This document shows positions 1 through 5,328 of a stretch of 5,328 nucleotides of DNA, piece by piece (within the stretch, counting starts at the first letter, position 1; each line of letters starts with the position of its first letter). Source of the DNA: Desulfohalobiaceae bacterium (GTDB lineage Bacteria; Desulfobacterota; Desulfovibrionia; Desulfovibrionales; Desulfothermaceae); contig JAIPDU010000131.1 of assembly GCA_021737525.1 (NCBI GenBank), positions 1 through 5,328 of the forward strand, given 5' to 3'. Both the position numbers and the translations under genes were made by a program. The notes beneath the pieces were generated by a model. That model saw only the letters and a program-made list of their open reading frames with translations, searched no databases and was not told the origin of the DNA.

Positions 1-128
1 GATTGTGTCATGACGAACCCCTGACGGATAGGCCAATCACTGCCGTTCCTCGAACCGTTCCGTCCGCTTCCTGGATCCCGCTGCCAAGACCCCGCGCCCC
101 TTTGTGCCACGCACGTGTTCCGAGCGCT

Positions 129-160
129 GAAATGGCAGGGTACTTATTCTAGGCCATTTC
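129..160. repeat. 8-bp perfect inverted repeat (GAAATGGC/GCCATTTC)
   Basis: GAAATGGC at 129-136 is exactly complementary to GCCATTTC at 153-160, with a 16-base AT-richer loop containing TATTCT. No T-run follows on either strand, so it is not a standard intrinsic terminator. It lies about 325 bases upstream of the hybrid gene. It could be a regulator binding site, the hairpin of an untranslated RNA, or chance. Confidence 0.4.
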
Positions 161-392
161 GTCCCAAGAAAACAACCCGTTCTCCATCCGTCCCCCGATT
201 GGATGTGGAATGGGAAACGCGAAGGGCAGCTCGACCTGGGCGAGAGATGCGCAAGGACTGTTCATCAGGCCTGTTACAAGGTAGACTCCTTCCTGTACGG
301 AAAAAGCGTTTCTGGGGCTTACCCGGGCCGTCAAGGCTCCGGTGCTGGTTTCGCAGGAACGATTGGAACGCGGATCTGAATCAATAAGCGTA

Positions 393-466
393 CCGGGGAA
401 AAGGGATGGATTCCCAGTTGCCCCGGGATTGGAGCTCGACAGGAAATCGGGGCGGTTAGATCCCCG
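393..466 (+). promoter_or_regulatory. Two predicted leader hairpins upstream of the hybrid gene
   Basis: The first hairpin pairs CCGGGG (393-398) with CCCCGG (421-426) and holds a nested GGGA (403-406)/TCCC (412-415) stem. The second pairs CGGGG (448-452) with CCCCG (462-466) around a 9-base loop and ends 6 bases before the Shine-Dalgarno site. Neither is followed by a T-run, and neither directly sequesters the ribosome binding site. I recognise no known riboswitch class. In GC-rich DNA such stems arise easily, so the call is tentative. Confidence 0.3.
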
Positions 467-472
467 CATTTC

Positions 473-480
473 GGGAGGAA
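473..480 (+). promoter_or_regulatory. Ribosome binding site for the hybrid gene
   Basis: GGGAGGAA contains a near-perfect GGGAGG core (473-478), 6 bases before the ATG at 485. This decides the start: the next in-frame ATG (491, residue 3) would sit 12 bases away, which is less favourable, and there is no in-frame start upstream before the TGA at 377. Confidence 0.85.
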
Positions 481-484
481 CGCC

Positions 485-3475
485 ATGCCCATGCAGTCCC
501 CTGAGCTTCTTCAGGATTCCGGGAGTCGCTTCAAGCTGTTCCACGAGCTCATGAGCCGCAAGGTTCAGGAGATCCTGCTCGTTTCGACTCCCTACGACGC
601 CTGGATCATGCAGGAGGACACCCTGTTGTCCGAGCGCATTATCAACGAGTATCAAGGGTTGAATCTGAGCCGGCCTCCGCGGCTGACCTGGGCGTCCCGA
701 GCTGGAGAGGCCCTGCAGAGCCTGGAGGAGCAGCGTTTCGACATGGTCATCACCATGCCCCATGTGGCCGACATGGACGCATTTGAGCTGGGGGGGGAGA
801 TCAAGAAGCGGTATCCGGATCTTCCGGTGATACTCTTCTCCCACAACAGAATGCCCTCACGGGAGTGCTTCATCAATCCGAGCGATCGGCCCAAGGGCAT
901 TGACAGGATGTTCAACTGGACGGGGAATACCGACCTTCTGCTCGCCAGCATCAAATGCGCCGAGGATCGGCTCAACGCGGACCCGGACACGGCAAGAGCC
1001 GGAATCAGAGTGATTCTTTTCATTGAGGATTCCCCGTACTATCTGTCCTCCGTCCTGCCCATCCTCTACAAGGAGCTGGTCAGCCAAACCCAGGCAGTCA
1101 TGGAGCACGGACTGAACGAGGAGCACAGGCTGCTGACCATGCGGGCGAGACCCAAGATCCTGGTTGCGGAGGACTATGAGGAGGCCCTCGAGCTGTATCA
1201 CCGCTACGAACCCTATATCATGGGAATCATCTCGGATCTGCGCTTCCCGAAACGTTGCCGGATGGAGCAAGAGGCGGGTGTGGAGCTTTTGTCCCTCATC
1301 AAGGGAGAGCACTTTGACATCCCCATGGCCCTGATGAGCTCAGAATCCGCCAAGGCGAGGCTGGCCGAGGGACTCCCGGCGGATTTCGTGGACAAGAACG
1401 CCTTGGATCTGCACGAGAGAATCAGATCCTTTCTCAAGGAGCGGCTGGGTTTCGGGGCTTTTGTTTTCCGCATGCCGGACGGGACCGCGATCTCGAGCGC
1501 CTCGGATCTGCGCGCCCTGGAGCATCAACTGGCCAATATTTCCAGGGAATCCTTCATCCAGCACTGCAACCACAACGACTTCTCCCGCTGGCTTTTCGCC
1601 AGAACGGAGATCGCGCTGGCCAACATGTTTCGGCCCCTTCGGGGCAAGGATTTCCAGGATGTGGAAAGCCACAGGCGGTATCTCATCTCCAGCATCAGAA
1701 CACGAAGAAAGTTGCGACAGAAAGGGGTGGTGGTCGACTTTGATCCGGACGAATTCGACCCGGAAACGGAATTCATGAAGATCGGCACAGGCTCCCTGGG
1801 GGGCAAAGCGAGGGGATTGGCCTTCATGGCCTCGATTCTGGGAAGCCGCTATGGGCTGCAGGAGGAAAACAGCCGGATGCGGATTGTTATTCCCCAGACT
1901 CTGGTCATTACCACGGAAGGGTTCGTGTCCTTCATCGAAGCTGGAGGGCTCAAGGATTTGGCCACGGAGGATCTGCCGGACGAGACGATTGCCCAGAGGT
2001 TTCTGCAGACCGAGATGCCGGAATGGATCGTGCGATGCTTGCGGGCTTATCTCGAGGAAACGCGCTTCCCGCTGGCCGTCAGGTCCTCCAGCCTGCTGGA
2101 GGACGCAAGGTTTACTGCCTACGCCGGGCTGTACCGGACCTATATGCTCCCCAATAGCTGTCCGGATCTGGATACCCGATTGGACCAGCTCCTGAACGCG
2201 GTGAAGCTTGTCTTTGCCTCCACCTATTTCCGGGCGCCCAAGGTTTTTTCCCGGCGTGTAGGGCATCGCAGCGAGGAGGAGCAGATGGCGGTGCTTATCC
2301 AGCGGCTTGTGGGGCGACAGCACGGGGAATACTTCTATCCGGACATTTCCGGGGTCGCCCAGTCCTACAACTACTACCCCTTTGCCAGAACGAAGCCGGA
2401 AGACGGGATCGCCGCCATTGCCCTGGGCATGGGCAAGACCGTCATGGAGGGCGGCCAGGTCCAGCGCTTCTGCCCTCGGCAACCCCATATCCAGCCGCAG
2501 AGCTCAAGCGTGAGGGATATCCTGCAACAATCCCAGCGATTCTTTTATGCCCTGCACATGGACCCGACATGTGTTCGGCTGCAGTCCGGCGAAGCCGGGA
2601 GCCTGACCAGACGCGAGGTCCTGGATGCCCGGGACGAGGCTCCTGTCCGCAGGCTCGCCAGCACCTATATTCCGTCTGAAGACCGGATCAGGGATCATTT
2701 CGACAGCCGCGGTCATCCGGTGCTCACCTTCGCCCCTGTGCTCAAGCAGGGACATTATCCGTTGCCGGAGATCCTGAGGGATGGATTGAAAATAGGCGGA
2801 GAAGGGCTGGGTGCTCCGGTGGAGATGGAGTTCGCCGCGGATCTGGAGGACACGCCAGAAGGAGGGCCGATCTTCGCTTTCCTGCAGGTGCGGCCCATGA
2901 GCGCGAGATCGGAAATGGCGCCGGTGGATATCGGGGCCGAAGAGATCGGCGAGGCCCTGTGCTATTCGGACAGCGTCCTGGGCAACGGGCTCAGTCGGAA
3001 CATTACGGACATAATCTATGTCAAGCCGCGGGACTTCGACCCCTCCCAGACGCGAGCCGCAGCCGCCGAGATAGGCCGTTTCAATGCGGAGCTGGCCAGA
3101 GAGGGGCGGAGCTATCTGCTCATCGGCCCCGGCAGATGGGGATCCGAGGACCGGTGGCTGGGCATCCCTGTGGGCTGGGCGGACATATCCTCCGTCGGAG
3201 CCATTGTGGAATCCTCCTACGAGCAGCTCCGCGCCGATCCGTCCCTGGGATCGCATTTCCTGCACAACATTGTCGGGATGGGGATCAGCTTCTTTACCGT
3301 AACCGGAGAGGGTGAAAGCTGGCTGGACTGGGAAAGGCTGCTGGATCTTCCCCTTTCCGGTGAGACCGCCCAAGTGGCCCGGGTCTGCTTAGACTCCCCG
3401 CTCACGGTCAAGGTGGACGGACGCAGCTCGAAAGGGGTTGTCCTCATGGGCCGGGCTCCCTCCAGCGGGGAGTAG
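485..3475 (+). CDS. Tandem-receiver / PEP-synthase-like ATP-binding hybrid protein
   Basis: This 996-residue cytoplasmic protein has no signal peptide or membrane segment. Residues about 27-160 form a receiver-like fold without the acidic pair (S34-T35 there), without the phospho-Asp (Thr/Met at 90-91) and without the conserved Lys, so it is probably a pseudo-receiver. Residues about 174-320 look like an intact receiver: E181-D182 acidic pair, D251 in SDLRFP as phosphoacceptor, S285/S286, and K304. A helical linker follows, with H360, H363 and the motif NDFSRWLFAR (364-373). Residues about 430-805 match the PPDK_N ATP-binding domain of PEP synthase: GTGSLGGKARG (434-444, K441), VRSSSLLED (532-540, R533), an ALGMGKTVMEGG loop (646-657), E782, and LQVRP (800-804). 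A typical PEP synthase or PPDK continues with a phosphohistidine domain and a PEP/pyruvate TIM barrel. Here only about 190 residues remain, with LIGPGRWGS (879-887) and GSHFLHN (922-928), so PEP synthesis is unlikely. Similar proteins are usually annotated as PEP/pyruvate-binding domain proteins. I infer a phosphorelay-controlled ATP-dependent role; substrate unknown. Confidence 0.93.
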   Translation: MPMQSPELLQDSGSRFKLFHELMSRKVQEILLVSTPYDAWIMQEDTLLSERIINEYQGLNLSRPPRLTWASRAGEALQSLEEQRFDMVITMPHVADMDAFELGGEIKKRYPDLPVILFSHNRMPSRECFINPSDRPKGIDRMFNWTGNTDLLLASIKCAEDRLNADPDTARAGIRVILFIEDSPYYLSSVLPILYKELVSQTQAVMEHGLNEEHRLLTMRARPKILVAEDYEEALELYHRYEPYIMGIISDLRFPKRCRMEQEAGVELLSLIKGEHFDIPMALMSSESAKARLAEGLPADFVDKNALDLHERIRSFLKERLGFGAFVFRMPDGTAISSASDLRALEHQLANISRESFIQHCNHNDFSRWLFARTEIALANMFRPLRGKDFQDVESHRRYLISSIRTRRKLRQKGVVVDFDPDEFDPETEFMKIGTGSLGGKARGLAFMASILGSRYGLQEENSRMRIVIPQTLVITTEGFVSFIEAGGLKDLATEDLPDETIAQRFLQTEMPEWIVRCLRAYLEETRFPLAVRSSSLLEDARFTAYAGLYRTYMLPNSCPDLDTRLDQLLNAVKLVFASTYFRAPKVFSRRVGHRSEEEQMAVLIQRLVGRQHGEYFYPDISGVAQSYNYYPFARTKPEDGIAAIALGMGKTVMEGGQVQRFCPRQPHIQPQSSSVRDILQQSQRFFYALHMDPTCVRLQSGEAGSLTRREVLDARDEAPVRRLASTYIPSEDRIRDHFDSRGHPVLTFAPVLKQGHYPLPEILRDGLKIGGEGLGAPVEMEFAADLEDTPEGGPIFAFLQVRPMSARSEMAPVDIGAEEIGEALCYSDSVLGNGLSRNITDIIYVKPRDFDPSQTRAAAAEIGRFNAELAREGRSYLLIGPGRWGSEDRWLGIPVGWADISSVGAIVESSYEQLRADPSLGSHFLHNIVGMGISFFTVTGEGESWLDWERLLDLPLSGETAQVARVCLDSPLTVKVDGRSSKGVVLMGRAPSSGE

Positions 3476-3494
3476 CCCGGCCCTCCTTTTGTTT
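3448..3494 (+). terminator. Rho-independent terminator of the hybrid gene
   Basis: GGGCCGGGCT (3448-3457) pairs perfectly with AGCCCGGCCC (3474-3483). This makes a 10-bp GC-rich stem, with further CCC/GGGG pairing possible inside the 16-base loop. TCC and then TTTTGTTT (3487-3494) follow. The stem begins inside the final codons and its 3' arm includes the last two bases of the TAG stop. No T-run follows on the opposite strand, so it is directional for the plus-strand gene. The arm sequence AGCCCGGC recurs at 3495-3502, which allows an alternative 8-bp pairing. Confidence 0.8.
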
Positions 3495-3496
3495 AG

Positions 3497-3515
3497 CCCG
3501 GCTTCAGGCCCCGGG
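3497..3515 (-). other. Weak hairpin just downstream of gdhA
   Basis: CCCGG (3497-3501) and CCGGG (3511-3515) can form a 5-bp stem immediately after the gdhA stop on the minus strand. No U-run follows (the minus strand reads CTAAACAAAA), so it is a poor intrinsic terminator. gdhA may instead use Rho, or read into the strong hairpin at 3448-3483. Confidence 0.25.
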
Positions 3516-3518
3516 ATC

Positions 3519-4868
3519 CTAGACCAGGCCCTGGTCCAGCATGGCATCCACGACCTTGACAAAGCCGGCGATATTGGCCCCGTTGAGGTAGTTGCCAGGG
3601 GTCCCGTATTCCTCGGTGGTCTCCAGGCAGGTTTTGTGGATGTCCTTCATGATCAGGCGAAGGCGTTCGTCCACCTCTTTTCTGGTCCAGCCCATGCGCA
3701 TGTTGTTTTGGGTCATCTCCAGGCCGGAGACAGTGACTCCGCCGGCGTTGGCCGCCTTGCTCGGGCCGAAGAGAACGCCGGCGTCCAGGAAGGTGTGGAT
3801 GCCCTCCATATCCGTGGGCATGTTGGCCCCTTCCGCCACGAGGCGCACTCCGTTGGAGATAAGATTCCGGGCATCCACAGAGTTGATCTCGTTTTCCGTC
3901 GCGCTGGGGAAGGCGCAGTCTGCCCGATGCTCCCAGATGGGGTTCTTTTGCTCTTCCGGGTCGTGCGGGATGAAGACCGCGGAGGGGAAACGCTCCGCGT
4001 ATTCCTTGATCCGTCCCCTGGTGACGTTCTTGAGCGTTTTGACGTATTCCAGCTTCTCCTCGTCGATCCCCTCCTCGTCGTAGATGTGGCCCGAGGAGTC
4101 GGACAGGGTATGGACCTTGGCCCCGAGCTGCAGGAGTTTTTCCGTGGTGTACTGGGCCACGTTGCCGGATCCGGAGACGAGGCAGGACGTGTTCTGCAGG
4201 CTCAAATCGCGGGAGTTGAGCATCTCCTCGGCGAAGTAGACCGTGCCGTAGCCCGTGGCCTCGGGCCGGATCAGACTTCCGCCCCAGGAAAGACCCTTGC
4301 CGGTGAGCACTCCGGTGAACTCGTTGCGCAGCTTCTTGTACATGCCGAAGAGGTAGCCGATCTCCCTCGGTCCCACTCCGATATCTCCCGCGGGGACGTC
4401 CGTGTTGTGCCCGATGTGCCGAAAGAGCTCCAGCATAAAGCTCTGGCAGAAGCGCATGATCTCGTTGTCCGACTTGCCCTTGGGATCGAAGTCTGAGCCC
4501 CCCTTGCCACCGCCCAGGGGCAGGGTGGTCAACGCGTTCTTGAAGACCTGCTCGAAGGCAAGGAACTTGAGGATGCTCAAATTGACCGAGGGATGGAAGC
4601 GAAGCCCCCCTTTGTAGGGGCCCAGGGCGCTATTCATTTCCACCCGGAACCCCCGGTTCACATGGACTTCGCCGTCGTCGTCCATCCAGGGCACCCGGAA
4701 TTGCAGCACCCGTTCCGGTTCCACCAGGCGTTCTACAGCTTTACTGCTGCGGTATTCAGGGATGCGGTCCAGCACTGGCTTGATCGATTCGAGCATCTCT
4801 TCGACCGCTTGATGGAATTCGCGCTGATAGGGATCCCTGTTCCGAACTTCCTGCATGATGGCATTCAT
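3519..4868 (-). CDS. gdhA: Glutamate dehydrogenase, hexameric, probably NADP-dependent
   Basis: This cytoplasmic enzyme reversibly makes L-glutamate from 2-oxoglutarate, ammonium and reduced nicotinamide cofactor, and so assimilates ammonium. At 449 residues it is the usual length of the small hexameric family. Substrate and catalytic motifs are all present: LGPYKGGLRF (82-91, K86), K110 in FKNALTTLPLGGGKGG (109-124, K122), PAGDIGVGP (159-167) with the catalytic D162, and S381 in SGLEM. By position these correspond to the Lys, Asp and Ser residues characterised in clostridial GDH. The Rossmann domain has SGSGNVAQY (232-240) followed by SDSSG (256-260). This is the pattern of E. coli NADP-GDH, whereas NAD-type clostridial GDH reads differently there, so I infer NADP specificity. 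The C-terminus NGANIAGFVKVVDAML is typical. The start is set by AAAGGA seven bases upstream; Met5 is the only close alternative. No defect is visible. The gene converges on the hybrid gene with a 43-base gap. Confidence 0.97.
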   Translation of the reverse strand: MNAIMQEVRNRDPYQREFHQAVEEMLESIKPVLDRIPEYRSSKAVERLVEPERVLQFRVPWMDDDGEVHVNRGFRVEMNSALGPYKGGLRFHPSVNLSILKFLAFEQVFKNALTTLPLGGGKGGSDFDPKGKSDNEIMRFCQSFMLELFRHIGHNTDVPAGDIGVGPREIGYLFGMYKKLRNEFTGVLTGKGLSWGGSLIRPEATGYGTVYFAEEMLNSRDLSLQNTSCLVSGSGNVAQYTTEKLLQLGAKVHTLSDSSGHIYDEEGIDEEKLEYVKTLKNVTRGRIKEYAERFPSAVFIPHDPEEQKNPIWEHRADCAFPSATENEINSVDARNLISNGVRLVAEGANMPTDMEGIHTFLDAGVLFGPSKAANAGGVTVSGLEMTQNNMRMGWTRKEVDERLRLIMKDIHKTCLETTEEYGTPGNYLNGANIAGFVKVVDAMLDQGLV

Positions 4869-4875
4869 AGCGTGT

Positions 4876-4881
4876 TCCTTT
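4876..4881 (-). promoter_or_regulatory. gdhA: Ribosome binding site of gdhA
   Basis: Read on the minus strand, AAAGGA lies 7 bases before the ATG at 4868-4866. A second GAGGA-type sequence sits just upstream (4883-4888). Spacing favours the ATG at 4868 over the in-frame ATG at codon 5. Confidence 0.75.
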
Positions 4882-4905
4882 GTCCTCTTTTATGGTCGCT
4901 GTTTG

Positions 4906-4911
4906 TTTATA
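4906..4911 (-). promoter_or_regulatory. gdhA: Candidate -10 element of the gdhA promoter
   Basis: TATAAA on the minus strand lies 38 bases upstream of the gdhA start codon. The sequence 16-18 bases upstream of it (around AGCCGA, 4929-4934) is not a good sigma-70 -35 box. If this is the promoter, it would probably need an activator, and the repeat at 4939-4962 lies just upstream. The assignment is tentative. Confidence 0.3.
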
Positions 4912-4938
4912 GATGGAAAGAACTGGAGTCGGCTGCGA

Positions 4939-4962
4939 GAACACTTCCCACATGGGAACACT
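4939..4962. promoter_or_regulatory. Operator-like repeat upstream of gdhA
   Basis: Two copies of GAACACT (4939-4945 and 4956-4962) are spaced 17 bases apart. Between and overlapping them is the inverted repeat TTCCCA-CA-TGGGAA (4945-4958). The element lies 71-94 bases upstream of the gdhA start and just upstream of the expected -35 of the candidate promoter, a position usual for activator sites. I do not recognise the regulator. Confidence 0.4.
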
Positions 4963-4991
4963 CTCCCCAAAAAGCCGTGTCCCTCGATGCG

Positions 4992-5005
4992 ATGTTGAAT
5001 AACAT
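4992..5005. repeat. AT-rich palindrome ATGTT-GAAT-AACAT
   Basis: ATGTT (4992-4996) and AACAT (5001-5005) form a perfect 5-bp inverted repeat with a 4-base centre, in the AT-rich middle of the divergent region. It may be a regulator site or part of a promoter. It is short enough to be chance. Confidence 0.3.
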
Positions 5006-5043
5006 GAATTCGAAAGATAGCCTAGCATTTTTCACGGAAATCG

Positions 5044-5056
5044 GACCTGGAAGGTC
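5044..5056. repeat. Short inverted repeat GACCT-GGA-AGGTC
   Basis: GACCT (5044-5048) and AGGTC (5052-5056) are complementary around a 3-base centre, about 175-190 bases from either start codon. It is an operator-like half-site pair of unknown significance. Confidence 0.2.
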
Positions 5057-5214
5057 ACTGAATGGCTCGCTGAAGAACCGCGCCGGCTGCGGGCGGCTGG
5101 AACGGCATTATACACCGCTTGGCGATTGTGTCAGCCGGGGCTCGTCGTGATCGGGTTGAGTTCCGTGGCTCGCGCCCGGAGCGAAGAGGAAGGCTGCAAA
5201 GGAGTGGAAGACGC

Positions 5215-5221
5215 AAAGGAG
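5215..5221 (+). promoter_or_regulatory. Ribosome binding site of the cyclase-family gene
   Basis: AAAGGAG lies 5 bases before the ATG at 5227 and is a strong Shine-Dalgarno match. A similar AAAGGAG at 5199-5205 is too distant from the ATG to serve it. Confidence 0.8.
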
Positions 5222-5226
5222 ACCAC

Positions 5227-5328
5227 ATGGACTGGATCGATCTGACTCATTCTCTGTACACGAATATGCCCGTTATTCCTGGGGATACTCCCCCGAAGCT
5301 GACCGATGTCCTGACCCTGGAGCATGAC
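5227..5328 (+). CDS. Cyclase / kynurenine formamidase-like protein, N-terminal part
   Basis: Only the first 34 codons are inside the window; the frame is still open at the right edge. The N-terminus MDWIDLTHSLYTNMPVIPGD has the signature opening of the cyclase family (PF04199): a DLTH/DLSH strand, a short Leu segment and then MPVxPGD. Family members are metal-dependent hydrolases, including bacterial kynurenine formamidase. The metal-binding HxGTHxDxPxH motif would lie beyond the window, so neither catalytic competence nor substrate can be judged. The start is supported by AAAGGAG five bases upstream. The gene is divergent from gdhA across 358 bases, and I see no sequence evidence for a shared pathway. 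Confidence 0.85.
   Translation, partial: MDWIDLTHSLYTNMPVIPGDTPPKLTDVLTLEHD

Larger units (their letters stand above)
1..484. other. 5' intergenic/leader region without a supported gene
   Basis: I find no convincing coding region here. A 90-codon open frame from a GTG at 115 has no Shine-Dalgarno site, is rich in Arg and Pro, and resembles no family I know. Frames on the other strand are the tail of a frame antisense to the downstream gene. No tRNA-like TTCGANTC arm or rRNA sequence is visible. The frame of the downstream gene is closed by a TGA at 377-379, with no in-frame start between it and 485. I could not find a good sigma-70 -35/-10 pair or a sigma-54 GG-N10-GC element. The best weak pair is TGTTCA (259-264) and TAGACT (282-287) with 17-base spacing. 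What can be seen are the inverted repeat at 129-160 and the two hairpins at 393-466, listed separately. Confidence 0.6.
4869..5226. promoter_or_regulatory. Divergent intergenic region between gdhA and the cyclase gene
   Basis: These 358 bases must hold the promoters of gdhA (leftward) and of the cyclase gene (rightward). I see no gene in them. The centre (about 4990-5040) is clearly more AT-rich than the flanks. Small palindromes occur at 4939-4962, 4992-5005 and 5044-5056, listed separately. For the rightward gene the only -10-like sequence I can point to is TATACA (5109-5114), and it lacks a recognisable -35. An open frame running through the region on the plus strand overlaps gdhA antisense and is not credible. 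Confidence 0.6.

Noticed and set aside
1..11. Possible leftward gene start (minus-strand ATG at 11-9 with an AGGGG upstream)
   Set aside because: Only three codons are inside the window, so it cannot be supported or identified.
115..387. A 90-codon open frame from a GTG in the 5' region
   Set aside because: It has no Shine-Dalgarno site, a composition rich in Arg/Pro/Trp and no recognisable family. It probably reflects GC-rich noncoding DNA.
197..433. Three copies of GATTGGA (197-203, 361-367, 427-433)
   Set aside because: The word is short, the spacing is irregular (164 and 66 bases) and no symmetry is seen; it is not enough to call an operator array.
1340..2488. A 382-codon open frame antisense to the hybrid gene (and a 289-codon one at 2504-3373)
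   Set aside because: Both lie wholly opposite a gene with clear domain motifs. Long antisense frames are expected from GC-biased codon use.
485..3475. Annotation as a functional phosphoenolpyruvate synthase (ppsA)
   Set aside because: The PEP/pyruvate TIM barrel is missing and the standard phosphohistidine motif is not present; only the ATP-binding domain is shared.
3438..4496. A 352-codon open frame antisense to gdhA
   Set aside because: gdhA is unmistakable on the other strand. The frame overlaps the end of the hybrid gene and its translation matches no known fold.
5124..5133. GATTGTGTCA repeated from bases 1-10, possibly a direct repeat bounding an element
   Set aside because: Exact 10-base matches are expected by chance several times in a window this size. 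The flanking bases differ, and no transposase or integrase lies between.

Overview
The window is a GC-rich bacterial chromosomal segment. It carries two complete protein-coding genes in convergent orientation and the first 34 codons of a third gene at the right edge. The pairing of a receiver-containing PEP-synthase-like protein with a hexameric glutamate dehydrogenase, the strong Shine-Dalgarno sites and the base composition fit a Desulfobacterota (Desulfovibrio-like, sulfate-reducer type) genome. That placement rests on protein resemblance from memory and is low to moderate confidence. I see no mobile element, CRISPR array, tRNA or rRNA.

Layout. Bases 1-484 hold no gene I can support; they contain an 8-bp inverted repeat and, near the gene, two leader hairpins and a strong ribosome binding site. 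Bases 485-3475 (+) encode a 996-residue hybrid protein. It has a degenerate receiver domain, an apparently intact second receiver domain, a helical linker, a PEP-synthase/PPDK-type ATP-binding domain and a C-terminal region of about 190 residues. The normal PEP/pyruvate TIM barrel is absent and no standard phosphohistidine domain is obvious. A rho-independent terminator with a 10-bp stem overlaps the last codons and the stop. Bases 3519-4868 (-) encode glutamate dehydrogenase (gdhA), most like the NADP-dependent type. Bases 4869-5226 are a divergent intergenic region with several small palindromes, including an operator-like element 71-94 bases upstream of gdhA. Bases 5227-5328 (+) begin a cyclase/kynurenine-formamidase-family gene that runs off the window.

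How the genes relate. gdhA joins 2-oxoglutarate and ammonium to make glutamate. The hybrid protein looks like a phosphorelay-controlled ATP-binding enzyme or regulator and should not be annotated as a working PEP synthase. The two genes converge and do not share an operon, so a functional link is only a possibility. The most interesting point is the hybrid protein: its C-terminal region contains a Ser-His...Gly-Ile pattern in the same register as the phosphohistidine motif of PEP synthase/PPDK. This suggests a diverged swivelling domain in an enzyme that has lost its PEP/pyruvate domain.
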